DNA from: Clytia hemisphaerica
Taxonomy: Eukaryota; Cnidaria; Hydrozoa; Leptothecata; Clytiidae
NCBI GenBank assembly: GCA_902728285.1
Contig: CACVBU010000534.1
Coordinates: forward strand, 194,251-258,250
Direction of reading: 5' to 3'
DNA length: 64,000 nt
This document shows positions 33,354-44,237 of this stretch, piece by piece (within the stretch, counting starts at the first letter, position 1; every line of letters starts with the position of its first letter). The notes beneath the pieces were generated by a model. That model saw only the letters and a program-made list of their open reading frames with translations, was not told the DNA's origin and did no database searches. A program made the position numbers and the translations under genes.

Positions 33354-33812
33354 AACACATTTCGTTTTATAGATGACCTTCTTACCATCAACGATAACAA
33401 TCTCTTCTTGGAAAATTTTGAGTCAATTTATCCTCCAGAATTAAAATTAAATCTTGAAAGTTCTGGTGATCGAATTACTTTTTTAGACATTGAATTGAGA
33501 AACATCAACGGTTGTCTAGATGTTATAAGGGACAGTTTTTCCTTTGAGATTGTACGTCTTCCTTTTTGCATTAGTAATTTGCCTTCAACCATGTTTTACT
33601 CTTGTTTTGGTGCTGAAATCATCCGGATAGCACAGGTTAGTTCATCTTTGGAAAATTTTAGCTTGGCGGGTAGAGTTTTAATGGACCGTGCTTTGAAACA
33701 AGGCGAAAAAGTCTTTTGTTTACAAAAGACATTGAAAAAAATATATGGACGCCAGCAGGTATTCCATTCCCTTGCTAGCAATATAACACTATTCTTAGAA
33801 AGTCTTCTCTAG
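33354..33812 (+). pseudogene. Penelope-like RT fragment (catalytic motif to C-terminus)
   Basis: Starts just before the catalytic FIDD (FRFIDDLLTINDNN) and is open through ITFLDIELRNINGCLDV, SNLPSTMFYSCFGAEIIRIA and ALKQGEKVFCLQKTLKKIY to a stop. The order matches the C-terminal half of the RT at 9693-11108 but the sequence is quite different, so it belongs to another Penelope-like family. The rest of the RT is absent. Confidence 0.75.
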
Positions 33813-34164
33813 TTTTATTTAATCATCATCTAAAACATTTATCGGATTTGTCGTTTTATTTTAACATTTTTAGTTTGAAAATTGTGAATGTCTCGTTTGA
33901 ACTTATTAGAAAGTCTAGTGGTTGGTAGCGCTCCACTTGTTTGCAGGATATGTGAATTCGCGACTCGCATTAGTAAAAAATTTGGTTAAAGAAGTTCACA
34001 CGTATTGATATAAATTGGTGTGTTTTTTGTTTGAAGTCCTCATTTCCTTCTTCTTTTTCTAACGTACGGCCACTAGGATACGGCACGCCGAACCGGCCAA
34101 CTTTTCAAACTTCGATTATGCGTCTTTCTTTCTAAATCTTTTCTAGATTGTGCTTGATCAACAC

Positions 34165-34270
34165 TTTCTTACCTTGGTTAGCCTGGATATCCAGCCCGTA
34201 AACTTTTTTTTGATTTTGATATTTCTTATGTTTACGGTCTGGTTTACCTAGATCGTCTGCATTCTGATCT
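34165..34270 (+). repeat. Direct repeat (copy 1) with GGATATCC palindrome
   Basis: CTGGATATCCAGCCCGTAAA, then a T-rich stretch and TTTACGGTCTGGTTTACC, is repeated in diverged form at 37038-37150 (TTGATATCCAGGCTGTAAAC ... GGTTTACAGCCTGG). Related GGATATCCAG motifs also lie at about 36875 and 39143. These flank the foldback element and the MITE and look like ends of an older repeat family. Confidence 0.5.
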
Positions 34271-34708
34271 GAGGATGATTATGCGGATATTCTGATTGGT
34301 TGGGTCCAAGCGAATCAGAGATCTGAATGGTGGCGCGCGTATAAGAAATTATGCGAGCCGACTTGAAGTGTCCGCCTAAGTAGTGGGCGATCAGCAAGGC
34401 GTGATGCTGCTTGGCAAATCTCCCTGATTTTTCTTCTTCGAAGCAAATAACAATAGAATGCCTAATTATCTCCCTTGGGTGTTTGACCAAGCATCCAAAT
34501 AAAAATAACAATAATGGTAGGGAAGAAGTGGGAAGATCAAAACATGGGAATTTTTAGATGTTCTGGTTGTTTTCTTTTCATACTTGCTTAGATATCTTGT
34601 TTTAATTTTCTTAATGGCATGGTTGCATCCTGTAAAGAACTAAAGGTATAATTCTTTATTTTGCTTCAATTCTTCTTTTCTGTTTGCCAATTTTGTAGTG
34701 CTGTTTTG

Positions 34709-36551
34709 GAGGCTCGGAAAACACGAGTTAAAAAACACGAGTTAAATAACACGAGTTACAAAAAACACGAGTTACGTTAAATGTGACGTCATCAATGGGA
34801 AATTATGACGTCACAAGTAGATAATTTAACTCGTCAATTTATGGTGCACCTTAAACTGACGAGTTAATTAACTCGTCAATTTATGGTGCACCATAATCTT
34901 ACGAGTTAATTAACTCGTCAATTTATGGTGCACCTTAATCTCACGAGTTAATTAACTCGTCAATTTATGGTGCACCTTAAGCTGACGAGTTAATTAAATC
35001 GTCAATTTATGATGCACCTTAAATTGACGAGTTAAATTTTCATGAAACCAAGTTGGTCAAAAATTCTAAAATGGTGGTTAAATTTTTTTTGTGCCTATTT
35101 TTAGTTTAAAACTATTGGAATGGTAATTTTCTCTCCTAATATTCTATAGTCTTTAACTGAGACAGAAGTTGACAAAAAGTATTTAGGCTGGCTCAAATGC
35201 TAAGGGAGGGGCATATGTATAGAGTTTTGTTTCCTGTAGAGATTTAAAAATATAATTACGAATTTTGAAGCTTTATTGCAAAATGAGGAACTTTTTATTT
35301 GGTAGCTGTGAATTTTTTGAAAAATCAATAAACGGGGGGGGTCCAGTGGCGGCCTGGCAGGGGGTGCAGGGTGTGCAGTGCACCACCCAGAAAGATCTGA
35401 GAGGGGCACCAAAAGAGCTTTTCAAGGGGGCGCCAAAATTTTGTTCATTTTTAATTGGGCAATTTGGCGCCCTTCGGCACGTTTATAGCGCCTTCTATGA
35501 GTACAATGTTAATTTTTTTCGCCTGCTGCGCTTTATTTTACCCTTTTACATCCTTTCTATCTTGAACTTTTTCAAAACTTCTATCAATATTGAATCACAA
35601 GTAAGAGAAGTGTTGTGTATCCACCAAGGGTTAAAGAGAATGCTTACCCCCAAAATGAGAGATTGCCAAAATGATCAAAACTTGTTAATTCTCGCTGTGG
35701 TTTTTGTGGTCTTATACTGACTAACTTTATCCGTTTTAGAAGATCTTTTAGGCTGTTTGACCTTTCTTACATCAGAATTTATTGCCTGCGGCGCCAAAAA
35801 TATAACGAACCCTTCCTCCCAACTTCTGAATTCTTGGGCCCTCTTTCAGCCATTGATCTTTCATGGAGAGTAAAGTTAGACCATCTCACGTTACAAAGAT
35901 AATCCAATTGTCTCCAGTCCAAGAGAAAGTAGCCATGTTTAATGTTTGGAATTTTGTGTACTGATAAGGAGAAAAAGTTAAGATAGTTTAATATTTCCAC
36001 TTAATGACGGAGGGCGCAAATAAGGACAAAAATACCAGGGGCGCCAATTTCATAGTTTGCACCACCAAGAAATTTAAGCCAGGCCGCTACTGGGGGGTCC
36101 TAATAAGGTCCGGGGGTTGGAAAAAATCGAAAAATTTTAATCTGAATTTTAGAACTTTTGACCAACTTGGTTTCATGAAAATTTAACTCGTCAATTTAAG
36201 GTGCACCATAAATTGACGAGTTAATTAACTCGTAAGATTAATGTGCACCATAAATTGACGAGTTAATTAACTCGTCAGTTTAAGGTGCACCATAAATTGA
36301 CGAGTTAATTAACTCGTAAGATTAAGGTGCACCATAAATTGACGAGTTAATTAACTCATAAGATTATGGTGCACCATAAATTGACGAGTTAATTAACTCG
36401 TAAGATTAAGGTGCACCACAAATTGACGAGTTAAATTATCTACTTGTGACGTCATAATTTCCCATTGATGACGTCACATTTAACGTAACTCGTGTTTTTT
36501 GTAACTCGTGTTTTTTAACTCGTGTTTTTTAACTCGTGTTTTCCGAGCCTC
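34709..36551. mobile_element. Foldback/MULE-like element with palindromic subrepeats, 9-bp duplication
   Basis: Starts GAGGCTCGGAAAACACGAG and ends with its complement. GCTGTTTTG is duplicated on both sides (34700-34708, 36552-36560). Each arm is about 340-370 bp: repeated AACACGAGTTA motifs, two CRE palindromes TGACGTCA, then about five 42-bp units that are themselves palindromes centred on GGTGCACC with GACGAGTTAATTAACTCGTC at the joins. The centre is unrelated AT-rich sequence that carries a hAT MITE. A 9-bp duplication fits Mutator-like/foldback elements. There is no transposase gene. Confidence 0.85.
35344..36092. mobile_element. hAT-type MITE nested in the foldback element
   Basis: The ends CAGTGGCGGCCTGGC and GCCAGGCCGCTACTG are inverted copies (one mismatch) of a common hAT terminus, flanked by G-rich near-identical octamers (GGGGGGTC / GGGGGTCC). 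Subterminal sequence contains GGGGCACC/GGCGCC motifs. 749 bp, no convincing gene. Confidence 0.7.
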
Positions 36552-36560
36552 GCTGTTTTG

Positions 36561-37552
36561 GGTTGGAAGTTTTGTTTTGATAATTTTTTGTCTCGCCAAA
36601 ATTCACTTTGCACTTTCTGTCCAACAGACTTTCCACCACACTGTCTATATTTTATGGTCAAGGCTGCCATTCTAAATTGATTTATCACTGCTGGGGTACC
36701 ATCTTGAAATTATGCATGTCATTATATATGTGCATATATTTATTTGCATCCATGGGGTTCATGCAGGAAAATCTGTCAACAGGGGTTCACCTGGTTTCTA
36801 GGTGAACTAAGCTCTATAATTTTAGAACTTTGTCTGGCTGAGGTAAAACTTATTTTTTCTAAAATTTTGAGCTTGGATATCCAGGCTAACCTTTGGTTAG
36901 ATGACGGGTGACTCTAGAGTAGCAAGAGTAGCAGGGCAAGCTTACTCATGGCCACACCTGATGTCAGACTTTGGTCTTCATCTATCCGCACTCCATTTAT
37001 TTCTCAACTTTCTTTAAATTCACTTACCGGTTTTCTTAGCCTTGATATCCAGGCTGTAAACTATTTCACAGTCTAGTTTTTGATATTTTATGTTTTGGTT
37101 TACAGCCTGGTCTCCCTAGAGCGATTTGCATTCTCTTTAAGAGAATGCAGTCCGCTTGCTTGCGCTCACTTCGCTAAAACTGTAAGGGCCAATCTACACG
37201 GCGTTGAGCAATTCTAAAGCAAAAATAGGATAGTCCTCCAGTTGCTAGTGAAGATAGGGCATACTGTTACATGAAAACATGAAAAAGAAGAAAACAGAGG
37301 CAAGTTCATTTTTCAAGAAAACATGGTTGGTCATGATAATACATGCAAACTTTTTTATGGACTTTTGTGTAATCTTTGGATGTTTTAAATAGTTTTAGAT
37401 CTTGTAAGACTGCTTTTTATTAATTTCTGTTTTGCTGCCCTGGGTTGGCTAGGAAACATGGGTTTTCACTTTCATTCTCTAGGGAGACCAAGCTCTATAA
37501 TTTTAGAACTTTGTATGTTGATGAGGTAAATTTTGTTTTTTCTAAAATTCTG
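36561..37552. other. Non-coding sequence between nested elements
   Basis: Holds the second copy of the GATATCCAG repeat (37038-37150) and a roughly 65-bp direct duplication: CTCTATAATTTTAGAACTTT...TTTTTTCTAAAAT at 36812-36870 and again at 37492-37550. No gene seen. Confidence 0.45.
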
Positions 37553-37556
37553 AGCT

Positions 37557-39138
37557 GATGCTAATCAAAAATTAACCCCTGTTTTGTGACATTTTTACAG
37601 TCAGCCACAACTTTGCTCATAGAGTGAAACCATTTTGTGGCTTACATTTATTTGTAAATGCATCTGTTGTTAAGCTGAATAGTTCAGCTTTCCGTTGCAA
37701 AAAGAATGAAATTTTGTGGCCGACTCAAAATTGATCTATAGCTGTCTAAAGTGTGAGTAAATTCTGTGGCTGACATGCCGAGTGGCTTACCCTACCTGCA
37801 ATCTTTGAGAAGCTATTTCTCAGCAATGGAATAAGATATGACATTAGTTCCTTCTGCAAGTTCTCAGAAAAGGTTTGGATATCTCATATTCAATCCAAAA
37901 ATGTGGCTTACATATTGTTAAATGAGAGAAAATGTGGCTTACATCATAAAAGTGCTGTGATTTTTTTATTTCAATATTTTCTTTCACTTTGATTAGGAAA
38001 ACCATCAATTTATGGCTGAATATCAAGGAAAAAAGTAAAATATAGTTGTTAAAAGTACATTTTGGTGGCTTACGGACTCGATAAGAAGCTCTATTAAAAT
38101 GGATATAAATGCATTATAGATCTTTGACAAAGATTTTATTAAGATTTTCCAAGTAATGGATAGCCGAATGTTTATTTATTTATTGACACATTTCATTTTG
38201 TATTAAATTGTGGCTTACTGCCCTACTGTGAGTAAAAAATGTGGCTTACAGCGGGGGAGATAATCAGAAATTATACAGGCTGGAAGTCCATTGACTATCA
38301 AGCCTTAAACTATTTCTTTGATTATTTATCAAATATAAAGAGAATAGCCTTATATTTTGTAATTATAAATGCACATTATTGTGGCTTACAGATCCAAAAA
38401 CATGACTGTAAAGCATTTATCAAACAATGTGATTCAAATCGATTTCAGTGGTGGTTTATGAAGCTAGAACAGTACCTAGTGTAACTTAATTTTGTCTGTC
38501 AGCCACAAAAATTGCTCATCTAATCATGAAAAAACTACTATTGATGGTTTCCTTTCAAATTTGATATAAAATACCAACCCTGCATTCTTAATGGATCAAA
38601 TATCTGTATTGTCATGTTAACGGTATTATCTTGCATTTACCTCCAAGTAAGCCACATTTTGTGCTCAAATTACGACTTCACAACATTTTGAAAGTATTCT
38701 GGAGTTTTTAAATTGGCTTTTAGATCATTTTGAGTAGCTACAAATGTTTTAGAAGCGTATGGAGCAGGATAAACGCTTAATTTCTGACAAAAATATCCCT
38801 TTAATGTAAGCCACAAAATAGAACGTTTAACAGTGGAATATCATGTACATTTAATGCTTTTCGTAAAATTCAATCTTTCTACCATTGAGAGCTGAAGGTT
38901 TCTTTTTTGTATCATCTCTAGTTTTGATGTGGCTTACATTCTAAAAAAATTGACATTTTTTGATTTGCAGCCACAATTTTGGCTCAATTAACAAAATTTT
39001 TTTTTTTCAATCATATCCTCGTCTTGAGTTCTATAAGCCTCTGAGATTTGAAGGCTATATTCAAAATACCTGGGGAGTTATTTCAAAAAGTTGTTTTTGG
39101 CCATTTTTTCCAATGTCACACTATTTTTGATTAGCATC
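37557..39138. mobile_element. 1.58-kb MITE with AGCT duplication and a recurrent TGTGGCTTAC decamer
   Basis: Terminal inverted repeat GATGCTAATCAAAAAT at both ends, with AGCT duplicated at 37553-37556 and 39139-39142. Exact TGTGGCTTAC occurs at 37636, 37912, 37933, 38209, 38240, 38380 and 38928 on the plus strand and as GTAAGCCACA at 38647 and 38806; near-matches lie at 37781 and 38061. No transposase ORF. A 4-bp duplication narrows the superfamily but does not fix it. Confidence 0.8.
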
Positions 39139-39424
39139 AGCTTGGATATCCAGGCTACGGTTTTCTTTACGCTAAATTTGTACATTTTTATTTATTGTTT
39201 GTCTATTGTAAGATTGTTTATTTGTGGGTTGTTACTTTTTGGTTCTTTGGTTTTATTTTGTTATTGTTGTTGGTTTTAAGGTTTGTTGCTGTTTTGTTTT
39301 GTTGGTTTTCAACTTTTGTCCTTGTCGCGTTAAGTTGTGAAAATGATTTCTCGCTCAGTTTGAATGTTTTTTATTTTTAGTTTGACACGCGTTTTCTGAA
39401 TTTTAATTAGCTTTTTCAGATAAT

Positions 39425-39765
39425 AACAGGTAATAAGGACTCTATAATTTCTCTATAAGGTAGCATTAGCAAGTGAACCTCGTGTAATAAGACAGAATAA
39501 GAAAATCTTAAAAATCTCAATGACCAAAGTCCAGATCCTAAGTGTAATAAGGGGTAATAAGGGTATAAAAGGCAGAAAAGGCAGAATAAGCAAGCGAACC
39601 TCGTGTAATAAGATGGAATAAGAAAATCTTAAGAATCTCAATGACCAAAGTTTAGATCCGGAGTGTAATAAGGGGTAACAAAGGTATATAAGGTAGCATA
39701 AGCAAGTGAACCAGGTGTAATAAGACTGAATAAGAAAATCTTAAAAATCTCAATGATCAAAGTTA
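39425..39765 (-). repeat. 111-bp satellite, inverted array (about 3 copies)
   Basis: Same monomer as 31505-33120 but reverse-complemented (GAACCTCGTGTAATAAGA, AGTGTAATAAGGGGTAATAA). With the left array it makes inverted flanks around about 6.3 kb of nested elements. The array ends abruptly at about 39765. Confidence 0.85.
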
Positions 39766-39779
39766 GGGTGGACAGGGTG

Positions 39780-40129
39780 ATTTTTGAATTTTTCTTTATC
39801 CTTTTTTTATTAGTGGAATCTGAAAGAGCTTTCCAAGACGAGAAAAATGAGTGGTCATAGAAATTTCTAGCATAAGCGGTTCTCGAGATATGAAACTTTT
39901 TGTGTCGTGAAAATCGTTGATTTTAAAGAAAATTGTACCAAGCTTTTGTAGGCAAAACAAGTTTTTTGGATGGCACCAAAAAACTTCATTTTTAAGGTAT
40001 ATACCATCCTGATTGTGATTTGTCATAACTTTTGATAAAGTTGATGTTTTGGGTTCAAATTTTGAACATCGTTTTATCTTGGGCCGTAAATTGAATTTTC
40101 AATTTTTTTTTATTTTCCAGACCAGGATT
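39780..40129. other. AT-rich non-coding spacer
   Basis: No gene; unique-looking sequence between the satellite and the 155-bp array. Confidence 0.4.
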
Positions 40130-41112
40130 TATGTATTTTATAGACCAGTCTGTAAACCTCAAAATTTGCTATTTTTATGCCAATTTTTAGTGTTTTAAGC
40201 TTAATTTGATGTAGATTTATCAAAAATTAATGAATTTGAACTGAAATTATGAATTTTTATTCCGGCCTAAGATTTAACGCAACAATGCGTAATTTGCAGA
40301 CCGGTCTGTAAAATACAAAAACAGCCATTTTACGCCAATTTTTAGTGTTTTAAGCTTAAATTGATGTAAATTTAACAAAATTTAATGAATTTGAACTGAA
40401 ATTATGAATTTTTATTCTGGCCTTAGATTTCACGCAACAATGCGTAGTTTGCAGACGGGTCTGTAATAGTTTGCAGACCGATCTGTAAAATACAAAAACA
40501 GCCATTTTACGCCAATTTTTAGTGTTTTAAGCTTAAATTGATGTAAATTTAACAAAATTTAATGAATTTGAATTGAAATTATGAATTTTTATTCCGGCCT
40601 AAGATTTAACGCAACAATGCGTAATTTGCAGACCGGTCTGTAAAATACAAAAACAGCCATTTTACGCCAAGTTTTAGTGTTTTAAGCTTAATTTGATGTA
40701 AATTCATCAAAATTTAAAGAATTTGAACTGAAATTATGAATTTTTATTCCGGCCTAAGATTTAACGTAACAATGCGTAATTTGCAGACCGGTTTGTAATA
40801 TACAAAAACAGCCATTTCACTGCAATTATTTGTGTTTCAGGTTTGCTTTGATGTATATTTATCAATCATTAGTGAATCTCTACTAAAATTGTTTTTTCAT
40901 CCTGGCCTGAGAATTTGCCTGGTGTATTTTACAGACTGGTCGGTAAATTGCAAAAGCAGCCATTTAACTTTTAACATTTTTTTTGTTTCAGACCTATTTT
41001 GATGTAAATTAACAAGTATTAATGAATCTCAACCCAAATTATAAATTTTTACCCAAGTGAGATTTTGCTGGGCAATGTGTATTTTACAGACCGGTCAGTA
41101 AAATACAAAAAG
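40130..41112 (+). repeat. 155-bp tandem array, about 6.5 copies, with GACCGGTC core
   Basis: The palindrome-bearing segment GACCGGTCTGTAAAATAC recurs at 40143, 40299, 40454, 40631, 40786, 40934 and 41089 (spacings 156, 155, 177, 155, 148, 155). The 177 spacing contains a 22-bp internal duplication of the core (second start 40476). Copies in the middle are nearly identical; both outer ends are diverged, as in arrays homogenised by unequal exchange. Confidence 0.9.
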
Positions 41113-41603
41113 GAGCTTATATGAAAATAAAATTGATAGATTTAAAATGTTTAGGTCAACCAAGCAAGAAGAAGGATCATGGACAAAATTCTTACCAAAA
41201 ATCCAAATTTTTTCCAATCATTAAATGTTTGCCCCGGTCAATCAGCAGGATTCCCAAATCATGAATAGTCAATCATTTTTTATATTTTATTTCTAGCTGA
41301 AAGATAAAAGACATTACAAGCTTAATTGAAATAGCAAAACAAGAGACAGAAGACAGACATTACAAGCTTAATTAAAATCGCAAAATCAAGAGAAGAAATA
41401 AAAGTTATCGTTAACTTCATTTAACTGAAGCATGTGTTCATAGTGACTTGTTTTTCACGATTTTATAATCAAAATATTTCTCAAGAGGAAACAACTAACG
41501 AGAGAATAAAACAGTGAATTAACTTTCAATTAATATATTCAAATCCTCAAAAAAAAAAAATAGTTAACAAAATTCTAAACAAATCTGAAAAATAATATTT
41601 ACA
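41113..41603. other. AT-rich non-coding spacer
   Basis: No gene seen. A short duplication of GACATTACAAGCTTAATTRAAAT occurs near 41311 and 41353. Confidence 0.35.
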
Positions 41604-41777
41604 AAACAATTCCAGATCTGCTTATCAATGTACCGAATCAGTCTGTCAATGTACCGACAGCTTTTTGCTCATCTTTGAATCTTGACAGAAAAACAATTCT
41701 AGATCACTCATCAATGTACCGAATCAGTCTGTCAATGTACCGACAGCTTTGTGATCATCTTTGACAATTCATGTACC
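41604..41777 (+). repeat. Two-copy tandem duplication, 87 bp
   Basis: AAACAATTC(C/T)AGATC...TCAATGTACCGAATCAGTC...GTACCGACAGCTTT is present twice, starting at 41604 and 41691. Inside each copy the motif TCAATGTACCGA occurs twice. Confidence 0.8.
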
Positions 41778-42174
41778 TGAAAGTGGATACGAAATAAAGT
41801 TAAGTAACACGAGTAACGTATGCACTCCCTAAAAGGAAAAAAATACAAAAAATGGGCTACCTCAAAATATATCAGAAGAATAAGAAGCACAAAGGTTCTC
41901 ACCATAATGTTTTGAAACAGCCGGGAACAGTCTTGTTTGATTATAATTTGTTTCGATTCTCAGTTTTAACTTTGCTAAAATTGAATAATAAATAAAATAA
42001 AGTCAAGCCAAGAAAGATTTCAACATAACATTTAAAGGAAAGTGTACACAACTTGAATGTAGATTTCAGTTCAAAGAAGTAAAATTCAAGAGTCATTTTG
42101 CAAGTTTAATGAAGAGATTTAATCCAAACATTTAAGGTGCAAACGAAACCAGACACACACAACTTGTGGAAATA

Positions 42175-42700
42175 TATCTCAAAAGCTTTTTAATAGCTGA
42201 AAATGTTAACAAATTGCTACAAGATCTAGAAAAACTTGTCAGAACATCTAGTAGAAATACACTTTTGACAAAATCTAAAAAAACTTGAATAAACTTTTCT
42301 TTCAAGGACTTTTTCTTTACAAAATCCTAAAGATTTCAACAAAAAACTTAAAAATTGGCTCGCACTAGTTGAGAAAGTGTCCGACCTGAAATTTTGCTTG
42401 TTGAGTATCTGAAGAGCCTAAAACTTATTCCAAAAAACACGAGAAAGTAGCTTTTTAATCTCTGAAAATGTTAACAAAATGCTACAAAATCTAGAAAAAC
42501 TTGTCATAACATCTAGAAGAAATACACTTTTGACAAAATCTAAACAAACTTGAATAAACTTTTCTTTCAAGGACTTTTTCTTTACAAAATCATAAAGATT
42601 TCAACAAAAAAACTTAAAAATTGGGTCACACTAGTTGAGAAAGTGTCTGACCTGAAATTTTGCTTGTTGAGTATCTGAAGAGCCTAAAACTTATGCCAGA
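42175..42700 (+). repeat. Two-copy tandem duplication, about 258 bp
   Basis: The block starting at about 42182 (AGCTTTTTAATAGCTGAAAA) recurs from about 42440 (AGCTTTTTAATCTCTGAAAA), including CTTGTCA(G/T)AACATCTAG and GTTGAGAAAGTGTC(C/T)GACC, with few differences. It lies downstream of the VPN-repeat gene and could be part of its 3' region. Confidence 0.8.
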
Positions 42701-42853
42701 AATTTCTAGCACATCATAGCACTCATTTTAATTTCAACTGGATCGAAACATTTGAAAGAGGATACTTAAAAAAAAATCAAAAAATATTATCAAAAATTAC
42801 AAGTCTAAAATCTTATCAAAAATATTTAATATCCTGGACCTAAAATTGGCTCT

Positions 42854-43789
42854 TCAACGAGCCTGAGGGCCAGGATGATTATTTCGGGCATTGTTTCCAG
42901 CGTTGTTTCCAGCACCACGACCACGACCACGACCACGGCCACGGCCACGGCCACGGCCACGGCCACGACCACGACCACAGCCACAGCCACGGCCGGGATT
43001 CAAGTTTTGATACGGATAATTTATGTACAAGGGTTGATAATTATTATTATATGGTAGAACATAAACAGGCTGATTGACCGGCAGATTCGGAACATGGACA
43101 GGCTGATCCGGAACATTGACAGGCAGATTTGGAACATTGACAGGCAGATTCGGAACATTGACAGGCAGATTCGGAACATTCACGGGCTGATTCGGAACAT
43201 TGACGGGCAGATTCGGAACATTGACGGGCAGATTCGGTACATCGACAGGCAGATTCGGAAAATGGATAGGCTGATTCGGTACATCAACAGGCTGATTTGG
43301 TACATCGACAGGCAGATTTGGAAAATGGATAGGCTGATTCGGTACATCAACAGGCAGACTCGGTACATCGACAGGCAGATTGGGAACATGGATAGGTTGA
43401 TTTGGTACATCAACAGACTGATTCGGAAAATGGATAGTATGATTCGGTACATCGACAGGCAGATTCGGAACATGGATAGGCTGATTCGGTACATCAACAG
43501 GCAGATTCGGTACATCAACAGGTTGATCCGGTACATCAACAGGCTGATTCGGTACATCGACAGGCAGATTCGGAACATGGATAGGCTGATTTGGAACATG
43601 AATAGGCTGATTCGGAACATTGACAGGCAGATTCGGTACATCGACAGGCAGATTCGGAACATGGATAGGCTGATTCTCGTTAAGCTGATTTGGAACATCA
43701 ACATCGGCTACATCGTCAAGAGGATTTTCAGTCTCCGGAATCACGATGGCTGCCTCTACACCATCGTTCCAGCCAACATCATTGCCATA
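42854..43789 (-). CDS. VPN heptad-repeat protein with Arg-Gly tail, exon 2
   Basis: Exon 2 begins after acceptor AG (43791-43790) in phase 0 and is open for 311 codons. Order: an acidic leader, then about 28 heptads of the form VPN(Q/L)P(V/I)(D/H/N), then a Tyr/Asn/Pro segment (PYNNNYQPLYINYPYQNLNP), then a Gly-Cys-Gly and a long (GR)n run and an Asn-rich end (GNNAGNNARNN). Heptads differ mostly by Q/L and D/H/N swaps. No signal peptide precedes exon 1, so a secreted structural role is not supported; an RG-rich tail is typical of RNA-binding or phase-separating proteins. I do not recognise the protein. Intact frame over so many repeats suggests selection. Confidence 0.7.
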   Translation of the reverse strand, partial: YGNDVGWNDGVEAAIVIPETENPLDDVADVDVPNQLNENQPIHVPNLPVDVPNLPVNVPNQPIHVPNQPIHVPNLPVDVPNQPVDVPDQPVDVPNLPVDVPNQPIHVPNLPVDVPNHTIHFPNQSVDVPNQPIHVPNLPVDVPSLPVDVPNQPIHFPNLPVDVPNQPVDVPNQPIHFPNLPVDVPNLPVNVPNLPVNVPNQPVNVPNLPVNVPNLPVNVPNLPVNVPDQPVHVPNLPVNQPVYVLPYNNNYQPLYINYPYQNLNPGRGCGCGRGRGRGRGRGRGRGRGRGRGAGNNAGNNARNNHPGPQAR

Positions 43790-43885
43790 CTATTGAGAAA
43801 AGGCTAATCAGCTACTAGAATTGTCCAAAGCTTAAGAAATTTCACAAAATACAGAGTTTATAACTTGCTGAAGAATTCTTATATA

Positions 43886-44038
43886 GATTTCTTAATAGGG
43901 TCTATCATTTACACTGAAGATAGGGTCTATCATTTACAATAAAGATTTCTTAATAGGATCTATATTTACACTGTAGATTTCTTAATAAGGTCTCCCTTTA
44001 AACTAAAGATTTCTTAATAGGGTCTTTCATTTACACTG
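43886..44038 (+). repeat. Intronic minisatellite, five ~32-bp units
   Basis: GATTTCTTAATAGGGTCTAT...TTTACACTG(A/T)A recurs five times (one unit is shortened to 25 bp) inside the 340-bp intron of the VPN-repeat gene. Confidence 0.75.
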
Positions 44039-44129
44039 TTATAGCCACTGAGATATGCCCTGACAATCAAACAAAAACTTGCAAACCTTTGTCTAAAAGA
44101 ATTTCTATTTCTAATTAAATAATTGAAAC

Positions 44130-44237
44130 CTGGTAATTCACCGTAGAAGCATCATCGTCGTTGTCAGTGTCACTGTCACTGACAAGCGGTGGTGGAGGCC
44201 TTGGTCGTTCCAATAGCTCGTCTACAATCGTTCTCAT
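44130..44237 (-). CDS. VPN heptad-repeat protein, exon 1 (start codon)
   Basis: ATG at 44237-44235 opens 36 codons (MRTIVDELLERPRPPPPLVS, then an Asp/Ser-rich acidic run) ending in CAG before donor GTTTCA. Phase 0 matches exon 2. Together they give 347 residues. The upstream AACCTAAAATG context has A at -3. The donor is weaker than consensus after +2. Confidence 0.65.

Noticed and set aside
34784..36476. CTGACGAG motifs as hammerhead ribozyme cores (known from Penelope elements)
   Set aside because: The conserved GAAA and the third helix are missing; the motif is part of the palindromic subrepeat. I also saw no hammerhead core in the two Penelope 3' tails.
37557..39138. TGTGGCTTAC decamers as a CRISPR-like array
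   Set aside because: Irregular spacing, both orientations and a 10-bp unit inside a TIR element; not an array of repeats and spacers, and the genome is eukaryotic.
43180..43704. 174-codon minus-strand ORF of Met/Ser/Ile repeats
   Set aside because: Another frame of the same 21-bp array, without start context or domain.
43094..43807. 237-codon plus-strand ORF with RNIDRQI repeats
   Set aside because: It is the antisense of the VPN heptad array; a 21-bp repeat opens several frames. The minus strand has a spliced start codon, acidic leader and RG tail, the plus strand does not.
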